Assembly (NCBI GenBank): GCA_964369625.1
Contig: CAYJFC010000026.1
Coordinates: 1-10,976, forward strand
DNA from: CAKOSP01 sp964369625
GTDB taxonomy: Bacteria; Bacillota_I; Bacilli_A; RF39; UBA660
DNA length: 10,976 nt
Direction: 5' to 3'
The stretch's first letter is position 1, and each line of letters starts with the position of its first letter. Shown piece by piece: positions 1 through 5,872 of this stretch. The position numbers and the translations under genes are program-made. Under the pieces are notes generated by a model. The model was given only the letters and a program-made list of their open reading frames with translations, searched no databases and was not told the DNA's origin.

Positions 1-421
1 GTTTATTTGTATAGTTTTGCTTCACTGTTTCAATAAAATCTTAATTTTAAAAAAAATGTAGTAATACTATTTGTATTATTAAAATTATATATATTAATAA
101 AAAAATATATAATTAATTGTAACATATAAATTAAATAAATTCTGTATATTACTAAATTTATATTATATAATCTTTGATTTAAAATGTAATATTAAACCAA
201 ACTTATAGAGTCATATGTTTCATTATACTAGCCAATATTATTTAATAAAAAATTATATGTAAGTAGAAAAATGGTAAGAATTTTTTATTATATTTTTTTG
301 AAAAAATATTTGCTAAAAGTGCATTTATGAGAAAAAAACTTACAAATAATACAAAATGTATTAATAAAGAGGTTTTGAGGTTGTATAATTCATACAAAAA
401 CTTATTATAATAAAAAAGATG
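1..421. other. AT-rich intergenic region with no assignable gene
   Basis: No convincing gene lies here. The first 36 bases could be the last codons of a gene entering from the left (frame 1 stops at 34-36), but twelve codons cannot be identified. Two tiny + strand frames, at 271-330 and 327-410, overlap by ATGA but neither has a ribosome-binding site. The region holds two copies of the inverted repeat TAATAC-N5-GTATTA, at 62-78 and 347-363, and an all-AT hairpin at 83-114 with a 10-bp stem. In sequence this rich in A and T the last is weak evidence of function. Confidence 0.5.
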
Positions 422-450
422 TTGACAATTAAAAAATGATATGATATAAT
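422..450 (+). promoter_or_regulatory. Consensus extended -10 sigma-A promoter for the ATPase gene
   Basis: The -35 box TTGACA (422-427) and the -10 box TATAAT (445-450) both match consensus exactly and are 17 nt apart. TG at 442-443 adds an extended -10 element. Transcription would start near 457, giving a 5' leader of about 36 nt before the ATG at 493. The ribosome-binding site AAAGGAG is at 478-484, 8 nt before that ATG. A promoter this close to consensus suggests strong expression unless it is repressed. Confidence 0.9.
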
Positions 451-492
451 GAGGATATAAGATAATAGAATCTAGAAAAAGGAGAAAGAAAT

Positions 493-1815
493 ATGTTTTT
501 GTCAATAAAAATAGATAATTTTGAAGGTATAAGTTTACCTATAGATATAAATTTCATTTCAGAGAGTAGGAATAGAGATAAACTTAATACTGTAGTAAAA
601 ACACATGATGGTATATATGTTAATAGATTAGCAGGTTTCATTGGTGGTAATTCGTCTGGAAAAACGACTATAATTAATGTTATAGGCTATATTGGGAATA
701 TTATATCTGGTCCAGTTTTAAATTTTGATGTAAGAGAAAAGGTTAAAGAGATTAACAAACTGGTTGATTCAAATGATGAAAATAAAGAAGTAAACAATGA
801 AATGATTCGTAGTTTATTTGATTCAGTAAGTAAATCTGTTGATTTAGAATGTCAAAACATGTCAAGAACACAAGATGATACTAAAATTGAAATAGAGATG
901 TATATTGTTTCTGAGGAAAATGAACATTTGACAGGGTACTACAAGTATTTAATAAATTTTAGTGGTAATACAAAAAAAATTAATAAGGAATACTTTAGTT
1001 TTAGAAAAAATTATAAACAGAAAGAAAATGTTATTTTTGATATAGAAGATTTAAATATGTCACATATATATTATATAAATAAATATTTTAAAAATATGAT
1101 AGATCTTGAAGATATAAATAAAAAACAATTAGAAGATAAGTATGCATATTGTTCAGAATTTAGAAAACATTACATAAATTCTTCTGGAATAATTAATACA
1201 TCAGATAAAGATTATAAAAAATTTAAATATGTAGAGTGGTATAAGAAATCTCCAGACTTTTTTGAATCATTAGTGAAAATAGTTGATCCTAAAATAGTAA
1301 AAGTTATATTAGAAGAAGATAATGATTATGAGAGATTAAGTTTTGTGTTAGAAGGTGGATATAAGCTAAATAGAGTTCAGTTATCTACGGGTACAAAAAG
1401 ATTCTTAAAGTTAGTGAGATATGTTATGAAAATAATTAGCAATAATGGTATTCTTATCATAGATGAGATTGAGCAAAATATTCATATGAAACTAGTATGG
1501 TTTATAATGAAATTATTTAGCGAAATAGAAAATAAAAATGCTCAAATTATATTTACTACTCACTGTCCAGAAATATTTGATATGTATGATAAAGATGATA
1601 ATAAAATATTTAAACAAGATGCAATATATGTAATATATAATCCTAATGGTAATATGCAATTGAAAAAGTTGAAGGATGTAAAAATAGATGATGAGAGGGT
1701 GAAAATTGATGCTTTAGTTGCCAATTTATATAGAAAACGTAAAATAGCAAATCATCCTAATGAAAAAGAAATATCAGACTTTGTTTGTAAATTTAAAGAA
1801 ACTTTAAAAAAATAG
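493..1815 (+). CDS. AAA15-family ABC/SMC-like ATPase (ATP-binding protein)
   Basis: This is a 440-aa cytoplasmic ATPase of the AAA15/AAA_21 type (COG1106-like), related to the heads of ABC and SMC ATPases. The Walker A motif GGNSSGKTT is at residues 51-59. An ABC-signature-like LSTGTKRF is at 297-304, Walker B (ILIIDEIE) has D324 and E325, and a switch histidine follows in TTHCP (H357). The stretch between Walker A and the signature is lysine- and glutamate-rich and probably forms the helical insertion typical of the group. The start is fixed by AAAGGAG 8 nt upstream and by the consensus promoter. No nuclease, TOPRIM or HEPN motif is visible, so this may be the sensor or motor of a system whose effector lies downstream. 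Stand-alone relatives occur in abortive-infection and other defence loci; the role here is inferred from that and from the neighbours. The ATPase assignment is firm, the biological role is not. Confidence 0.88.
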   Translation: MFLSIKIDNFEGISLPIDINFISESRNRDKLNTVVKTHDGIYVNRLAGFIGGNSSGKTTIINVIGYIGNIISGPVLNFDVREKVKEINKLVDSNDENKEVNNEMIRSLFDSVSKSVDLECQNMSRTQDDTKIEIEMYIVSEENEHLTGYYKYLINFSGNTKKINKEYFSFRKNYKQKENVIFDIEDLNMSHIYYINKYFKNMIDLEDINKKQLEDKYAYCSEFRKHYINSSGIINTSDKDYKKFKYVEWYKKSPDFFESLVKIVDPKIVKVILEEDNDYERLSFVLEGGYKLNRVQLSTGTKRFLKLVRYVMKIISNNGILIIDEIEQNIHMKLVWFIMKLFSEIENKNAQIIFTTHCPEIFDMYDKDDNKIFKQDAIYVIYNPNGNMQLKKLKDVKIDDERVKIDALVANLYRKRKIANHPNEKEISDFVCKFKETLKK

Positions 1816-1844
1816 ACTTTGTATTTCTAGTCTTTAAAGAAGAA

Positions 1845-1984
1845 AAAAGAGCTAAATTAAAATTAACTCTTTTATCCATTATATTATTATAATAGTGTAA
1901 AAAATCTTGCCGGATTGTTAAATACACTATATATAGTATAACATAAAAATGAATAAAAGTAAATAGTTTTAACATTTAGCTCTT
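1845..1984. repeat. Long imperfect inverted repeat / structured RNA between ATPase and MBL genes
   Basis: AAGAGCTAAAT (1847-1857) is a perfect inverted match to ATTTAGCTCTT (1974-1984). Pairing continues inward: 1858-1865 with 1964-1971 (one G-U), 1869-1875 with 1953-1959, 1877-1880 with 1948-1951, 1885-1891 with 1932-1938 (one G-U), and 1892-1899 with 1923-1930 (ATAGTGTA/TACACTAT). The tip is a 23-nt loop that itself contains AATC/GATT around TTGCCG. A shorter competing hairpin, AAAAGAG/CTCTTTT, is at 1845-1851/1867-1873; read on the minus strand it is followed by a T-run, so it could terminate antisense transcription. The element could be a structured leader or attenuator, a non-coding RNA, or a MITE-like insertion. 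I see no target-site duplication. The pairing is read directly; the function is unknown. Confidence 0.7.
1915..1942 (+). promoter_or_regulatory. Possible second promoter ahead of the MBL operon
   Basis: TTGTTA (1915-1920) and TATAAC (1937-1942) are 16 nt apart and would start transcription near 1949. The -35 match is modest. The boxes overlap the 12-bp palindrome ACTATATATAGT (1926-1937) and the arm TACACTAT (1923-1930), so an operator is possible. The same bases form part of the long hairpin, so promoter and RNA-structure readings compete. Confidence 0.35.
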
Positions 1985-1998
1985 GGAAAGGAGTAAAT

Positions 1999-2016
1999 AT
2001 GTTTAAAATTACATAA
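1999..2016 (+). CDS. Five-codon leader ORF (MFKIT)
   Basis: An ATG at 1999 opens a five-codon frame ending in TAA at 2014-2016. It is preceded 5 nt upstream by a strong ribosome-binding site, GGAAAGGAG (1985-1993), which begins right where the long hairpin's 3' arm ends (1984). It lies 43 nt before the MBL gene start. A perfect ribosome-binding site in front of so short a frame suggests a regulatory leader peptide or the remnant of a lost gene start. The peptide shows no run of a single amino acid, so classical amino-acid attenuation is not indicated. Confidence 0.3.
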   Translation: MFKIT

Positions 2017-2059
2017 TACAACTAAAATCTTATATAAATGTTAAAGAAGGAGGAAAACA

Positions 2060-2929
2060 ATGGAGATTTTAGTTTTAAGTAGTAAAGACTACAAAGATAA
2101 AAGTACAAATTATGGAGATTGCACAATTATATATATAAATAGCAATGTAATAATATATGATTGTGGGAGTGAGGAGCACGCTATAAGGGTGAAGGCTTTT
2201 ATAGATAAAAGAAGAGTTAATAAAACATATATAGTGTTATCGCACAATGATAAAGATCATTTTGAAGGAATAAAGTGGTTAAGAGAGAATATACAAATTG
2301 AGGCAATATATACAACATTGCTATTAAAATATATTGATAGAATATATGATAAGATAACTTCTACGTTGAAAAGAGAAACTCTTAAAGAAAGAATAAAAGA
2401 TGAATATGACAATATATATAGTTTAGCTGGCGAAAATCTAAAAGATTTTTATGAAAGTGAAATAATGATTCCAGGAGTAAATATAGTTGGGCCATCATTA
2501 GAATATTTAATAGAGGCAGTTGCTAAGCACCTTGATAAAAGAGAATCTGATATGATAGATTCTGAAACTATATATAATGCAATTAGTTTACAGCTTGAAG
2601 TTGAAGCTAATGGTAAGAAAATATTGTTTTCTGCTGATTCTAGTTTTGAAGCTATTGAAGACAAGCTTTCTGACTACAATATTATACAACTATGTCATCA
2701 TGGTAAGTCGAAAACAGCAGAAAAAATATTTGAATTTCTAGCAACAAAAGATAAAAATAATGAAATTGTATATTTTGTATCTGACAATACTGGTAGTAGT
2801 AATGGAGGGTCAGATGATTTAAAAACTAAAGGGAGACGAGTATATAATACTAAAAAAAATGGGGATATAAATCTAGAGCAATTATGTGAAAAACGTATTG
2901 TTAAAGGTAGCTATGGTGACTATAATTGA
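2060..2929 (+). CDS. Metallo-beta-lactamase-fold hydrolase, ComEC/Rec2 type
   Basis: This 289-aa protein has the layout of the ComEC-type MBL domain but no membrane segments. The N-terminus has the paired strands and GDC (residues 19-21) ending in YDCGS (33-37). The metal motif HNDKDH is at 62-67, the HxDxDH variant usual in ComEC-like proteins. NAISLQL (173-179) matches the strand before the next metal site, FSADSS supplies D193, and CHHGKS supplies H213-H214. A di-zinc or di-manganese phosphoesterase or nuclease activity is the family expectation; the substrate cannot be read from sequence. There is no signal peptide, so it is probably cytoplasmic. AAGGAGG (2047-2053) lies 6 nt before the ATG. 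The stop overlaps the next gene's TTG start, so the two products are probably made together. MBL proteins of this type occur in several defence operons; that role is an inference. Confidence 0.85.
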   Translation: MEILVLSSKDYKDKSTNYGDCTIIYINSNVIIYDCGSEEHAIRVKAFIDKRRVNKTYIVLSHNDKDHFEGIKWLRENIQIEAIYTTLLLKYIDRIYDKITSTLKRETLKERIKDEYDNIYSLAGENLKDFYESEIMIPGVNIVGPSLEYLIEAVAKHLDKRESDMIDSETIYNAISLQLEVEANGKKILFSADSSFEAIEDKLSDYNIIQLCHHGKSKTAEKIFEFLATKDKNNEIVYFVSDNTGSSNGGSDDLKTKGRRVYNTKKNGDINLEQLCEKRIVKGSYGDYN

Positions 2930-3384
2930 AATATATTATTTTCAAAAGTAATATTTTAAAACATCATGAAATTGCCTATAGAAAAGAGTACATATACGAA
3001 TGTTTTCAAGGAGTATATAGAATAGATGTAAAGGAGTTTTTAGATAGATTCGAGCTGAATTGTTTTTCTATTTATAAAAATGATCTAGTTTTTATAATAG
3101 GACACGATATTAGTGTAAAGAAATATTTACTTAAAAACAAATATATTACAGCTAAACATTTGTTAATTATATCCTGCATTAGTTATGATTTTGTGAGAAT
3201 GCATAAATTAAGAAATGTTAAGAATATATATTTAGCTAATACAGTTAATAATAAAGTAACTGTATTAGATGGTCAAGATTATGGATTTGAATTCCCGATC
3301 ACAGACTCAGAAATAAATTTATATAAATTGAGAAATGAAAAATTAAAGTATAAATTGAACAATTCATTTAAAAAGGAGAAATAA
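2926..3384 (+). CDS. Orphan 152-aa protein, translationally coupled to the MBL hydrolase
   Basis: I do not recognise this family. The frame starts with TTG at 2926, overlapping the previous stop (TTGA), with a GGTGA ribosome-binding site 6 nt upstream; no better start with a good site is visible. The protein is soluble, basic at the C-terminus (ending KKEK) and has no metal or nucleotide motif. Residues from about 82 to 105 alternate hydrophobic strand, helix and strand, compatible with a small Rossmann-like alpha/beta fold. The segment after it (GFEFPITDSEINLYKL, near 121-136) looks like the most constrained part. The next ATG follows the stop by only one base, so this is the middle gene of a compact three-gene unit. 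It may be a partner or specificity subunit of the hydrolase; this rests on context alone. Confidence 0.7.
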   Translation: MKYIIFKSNILKHHEIAYRKEYIYECFQGVYRIDVKEFLDRFELNCFSIYKNDLVFIIGHDISVKKYLLKNKYITAKHLLIISCISYDFVRMHKLRNVKNIYLANTVNNKVTVLDGQDYGFEFPITDSEINLYKLRNEKLKYKLNNSFKKEK

Positions 3385-3385
3385 A

Positions 3386-4030
3386 ATGAATGAAATAGTG
3401 AATTTATTTAGTGCATATGATATTATGGGACATGTCATACCTGGAACTATATTTGTGTATTATATACAATACAGATTTCAATTAAGTTTTCTAGAGCCTG
3501 ATAATGTATTTGTATTTTTGGTGTTATCATTTATAGTAGGGGTCTTAATTGGAAGAATTTCGTCTATTGTATTAGAAAAGCCTTTAAGTAAGATAGTAAA
3601 AATATCACATTATAGGTTTATAGGAACAGCTGAAAATATTGACAATAGTCTACATTCTTTAAAATCATTTAAGAATTTGATTCGAAATTTAATTTCTTTA
3701 ATATGTTTAGTAGGAATTGTAGAAGTTATATATTTAGTATTTTATAGTTATAGTATAATAAGAATACTTGTAGTATTATTTTTCGTTGTAGTAGGTCTAT
3801 TTTTACTAATTAAATCATATCAAAAAAGTTCAAAATATATGTCTAAAAGAATATTTAATGTTATTACATCACAAAATCCGGCAATAGCAAATATTCAAAA
3901 AGAAGAAAAAAAATTTACATATTGTCCATATTGTAAAAATAGAAACAATATAGAAATAGAAAATTTAAATTATGAAGTTTGTTATAGATGTAGTGGAAGA
4001 TATTTAATATCCAAAGATTCTGAAATATAA
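3386..4030 (+). CDS. Membrane protein with C-terminal zinc ribbon
   Basis: This 214-aa protein has an amphipathic N-terminus with a YDIMGHVIPG motif (residues 11-20) that runs into a short hydrophobic stretch. A membrane segment follows at about 41-63, and a long hydrophobic block at about 101-143 is probably two further membrane spans. The C-terminal tail is polar and carries a zinc-ribbon-like CPYC (180-183) and CYRC (199-202) separated by 15 residues. A soluble zinc ribbon on a small multi-span protein suggests a tail that senses or binds nucleic acid or protein at the membrane. AAAGGAG lies 7 nt before the ATG and the previous stop is one base upstream, so it is the last gene of the operon. 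A strong terminator follows. In a defence-like operon it could be the membrane-active effector; that is inference, and I do not recognise the family. Confidence 0.8.
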   Translation: MNEIVNLFSAYDIMGHVIPGTIFVYYIQYRFQLSFLEPDNVFVFLVLSFIVGVLIGRISSIVLEKPLSKIVKISHYRFIGTAENIDNSLHSLKSFKNLIRNLISLICLVGIVEVIYLVFYSYSIIRILVVLFFVVVGLFLLIKSYQKSSKYMSKRIFNVITSQNPAIANIQKEEKKFTYCPYCKNRNNIEIENLNYEVCYRCSGRYLISKDSEI

Positions 4031-4061
4031 AAAAGAAATAAATTTTAAGTCATATATAAAT

Positions 4062-4109
4062 AACAAAGTTATTACATTAGGTATATGTAATAGCTTTGTT
4101 TGTTTTTAC
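4062..4109 (+). terminator. Rho-independent terminator after module 1
   Basis: The arms AACAAAGTTATTACAT (4062-4077) and ATGTAATAGCTTTGTT (4085-4100) pair over 16 bp with a single G-U. The loop is 7 nt and a T-rich tail runs to 4109. It lies 31 nt after the stop of the zinc-ribbon membrane protein and separates module 1 from module 2. Confidence 0.9.
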
Positions 4110-4187
4110 TATGTTAATAAAATATTGTAAAAAAAGCATAAATATATAATAGAAGTCATTAAGTACATATAAAACAAATAAGAAATA

Positions 4188-4206
4188 TGTCGAATAAAGT
4201 CGAATA
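4188..4206 (+). promoter_or_regulatory. Tandem Spo0A-box-like direct repeat
   Basis: GTCGAATA occurs twice, at 4189-4196 and 4199-4206, exactly 10 bp apart, so both copies lie on the same face of the DNA. The first is preceded by T, giving the Spo0A consensus TGTCGAA (4188-4194); the second is AGTCGAA (4198-4204), one mismatch. The pair is about 90 nt before the start of the T5orf172 gene. I cannot place a convincing -35/-10 pair next to it. One TGTCGAA match is expected by chance in a window this size; the phased second copy makes it notable. Confidence 0.4.
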
Positions 4207-4294
4207 GTAGAAAACAAGAAATTAAAATGGTAAAATATGTATATAAAATTGAAACAAATATTGAAATTGATAATAGTATTTAGGAGGAAAAATA

Positions 4295-5713
4295 ATGTGG
4301 TTGTTGGATATATTTAATATAAAAAATATAAAAAGAGAAAATGAGGATTTAAAAGAGCAGGTAGAAGATCTTAATGAAAAGTTAAATGGATTAGGTTATA
4401 CAGAATATGCACAAACTAAAGAGGCTATAAATAGAATGAATTCTGATATTAATGATGCAAATAGCACTATAGCACGATTAAGAGAAGAACTTATTGATTT
4501 AAATTCACAATGTGAAACAAAAGATAAACAATTAAAGACAAGTATAAATAAAATTGCTAAAAATAAAGAATTAGTAAAAGCTATTGATTATGCTACAAAT
4601 AATTTTTTTAATAAGGATGTTAATTTTAATTATTGCAAAATAAATTCTAGCGATATGGATTACATAGATGAGTTGGTTCCATCAGTTATTTTAAAACTCA
4701 ATTCTATGAATGTTGCAGATTTACGTAAGGCCAATAATGCTAACAAGAAACAAATAGAAATGCTACTTGAACAATATAAAAATAGATATACAACAAAAAC
4801 TAATAAAACAATTTATGCATTAATGGTAATCGCACTTCGTGCTGAACTTCAAAATATACTTGTTGAAATGAAGTATGAAAAACTAGAAAAATCTATAGAG
4901 GTATTAAAATCTGTTACTGCTAAATATTTATCTATTGCAAGTGATGGGAATCAAAGTATTGCAAGTACCTTAACAAAATTTATAGGAGAAATTGAATATT
5001 TATTTATTAATGCTATAAAAATTGAATATAACTATTATGTTAAAAAAGAGCAAGCTAAACAAGAACAACTTGCACTGAAAGCACAGATGAGACAAGAAGC
5101 AGAAGAGCGTAAAGCACTTGAAGCTGAAAAGAAAAAGATAGAAAAAGAAGAAGAAAAATATTCAGGTGAAATGTCTAAAATAAATGAACAGCTTAATAAC
5201 TCATCTGATAATAAAGAAATTGAGTTATTGAAAAAAAGACTTCTTGAACTTGAAGTTCAATTGTCAGATATTACTATAAAAAAAGAAGAAATTACAAATT
5301 TACAAAATGGTAAAGCAGGTACAGTATATATTATTAGTAACTTAGGATCTTTTGGAGAAAATGTTTTTAAAGTTGGTATGACTAGAAGATTAGAACCTAT
5401 GGATAGAGTTAATGAATTAGGAGATGCTAGTGTTCCGTTTAAATTTGATGTACATAGTTTTATTTTTTCAGATGATGCAGTTGACTTAGAAACAAAAATG
5501 CATAATATACTAAATAATTGTAGACTTAATAAAGTAAATCGAAGAAAAGAATTTTTCAATGTTTCTATTGAAGAGTTAGAAAAAATTGTATTAGAATTAC
5601 AACCTACTGCTGAATTTAACAATACAATGATTGCAGAAGAATTTAGACAATCACTATCAAGTAGTGATACATATACTGATGATTTTGAAATAGAAGAAGA
5701 TATAGAAGAATAG
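4295..5713 (+). CDS. DUF4041 coiled-coil protein with T5orf172 (GIY-YIG-like) domain
   Basis: This is a 472-aa soluble protein with a recognisable three-part layout. An N-terminal coiled coil (about 11-75) is followed by a DUF4041-like helical region (about 95-240). A second highly charged coiled coil rich in glutamate, lysine and alanine runs from about 245 to 325. The C-terminal T5orf172/MUG113 domain (about 340-425) is a branch of the GIY-YIG nuclease superfamily. VYI (344-346) and KVG (359-361) stand for the GIY and YIG strands, with R365/R371, E399, H403 and RRKEFF (416-421) behind them. The C-terminal tail is acidic. Family members are common in phages, prophages and mobile elements; a DNA-cutting or DNA-binding role is likely but not proven for the family. 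AGGAGG lies 7 nt before the ATG. It is the first gene of module 2, with no terminator before the next ORF. Confidence 0.85.
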   Translation: MWLLDIFNIKNIKRENEDLKEQVEDLNEKLNGLGYTEYAQTKEAINRMNSDINDANSTIARLREELIDLNSQCETKDKQLKTSINKIAKNKELVKAIDYATNNFFNKDVNFNYCKINSSDMDYIDELVPSVILKLNSMNVADLRKANNANKKQIEMLLEQYKNRYTTKTNKTIYALMVIALRAELQNILVEMKYEKLEKSIEVLKSVTAKYLSIASDGNQSIASTLTKFIGEIEYLFINAIKIEYNYYVKKEQAKQEQLALKAQMRQEAEERKALEAEKKKIEKEEEKYSGEMSKINEQLNNSSDNKEIELLKKRLLELEVQLSDITIKKEEITNLQNGKAGTVYIISNLGSFGENVFKVGMTRRLEPMDRVNELGDASVPFKFDVHSFIFSDDAVDLETKMHNILNNCRLNKVNRRKEFFNVSIEELEKIVLELQPTAEFNNTMIAEEFRQSLSSSDTYTDDFEIEEDIEE

Positions 5714-5728
5714 ATAAAAGATATGATT

Positions 5729-5854
5729 TTTAAAACATGTGTATAGGTAATAAGGAGGTTGTATATGAACATAGATAATGAAAGTGATGTTTATAATTAT
5801 TATAAAGCATATGATAAAAGATATGAACAAATTTATAAAGGAGGAACATTATGG
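5729..5854 (+). repeat. Duplicated methyltransferase leader and 5' end, copy A
   Basis: Bases 5751-5842 match 9092-9183 at 87 of 92 positions without gaps. The match continues more weakly through the TTATGG at 5849-5854 (9190-9195) and, with small gaps, upstream to about 5729 (about 9068). It therefore covers the leader, ribosome-binding site, start codon and first 30 codons of the methyltransferase gene. Similarity stops abruptly at the ATG of the 777-aa gene. Confidence 0.92.
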
Positions 5855-5872
5855 AATATTATTATGTTATAG
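5765..5872 (+). pseudogene. Truncated N-terminus of the methyltransferase, possibly reused as a leader ORF
   Basis: An ATG with AAGGAGG 6 nt upstream opens a 35-codon frame. Its first 30 residues match residues 1-30 of the methyltransferase at 9106, with five substitutions (K2N, N8D, V23I, K27G, M28T). After the shared Leu-Trp the frame runs out of phase into the next gene and stops at 5872. It lacks the whole SAM-binding fold, so it cannot be an enzyme. Its ribosome-binding site and start are intact, however. The sequence AAAGGAGG at 5837-5844 inside it, where the intact gene has AAAGGAAA, serves as the ribosome-binding site for the ATG at 5851. It may therefore be kept as a translational leader. 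Confidence 0.8.

Noticed and set aside
271..410. Two tiny + strand frames (19 and 27 codons) overlapping by ATGA
   Set aside because: Neither has a ribosome-binding site and no promoter is seen before them. The coupling-like overlap is probably chance.
242..505. Minus-strand 87-codon hydrophobic frame
   Set aside because: It starts at a TTG inside the ATPase gene without a ribosome-binding site and lies over the consensus promoter. Its hydrophobic residues reflect translation of A-rich + strand sequence.
429..641. Minus-strand 70-codon frame across the ATPase start
   Set aside because: It overlaps the promoter, ribosome-binding site and first 50 codons of the ATPase gene on the opposite strand.
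1793..1975. Minus-strand 60-codon frame with a hydrophobic N-terminus (toxin-like look)
   Set aside because: It begins with ATG but has only a poor AAGAG site. It lies across the long inverted repeat and overlaps the 3' end of the ATPase gene, and no minus-strand promoter is evident. A type I toxin cannot be fully excluded.
1845..1984. Retron-type RNA
   Set aside because: The outer inverted repeat recalls retron a1/a2 arms, but no reverse transcriptase gene is present in the window.
2449..2664. Minus-strand 71-codon frame
   Set aside because: It is antisense to conserved MBL motifs and has no supporting signals.
5257..5772. Minus-strand 171-codon frame
   Set aside because: It is antisense to the T5orf172 domain, serine/isoleucine-rich nonsense sequence with no ribosome-binding site. 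The + strand frame has recognisable motifs.
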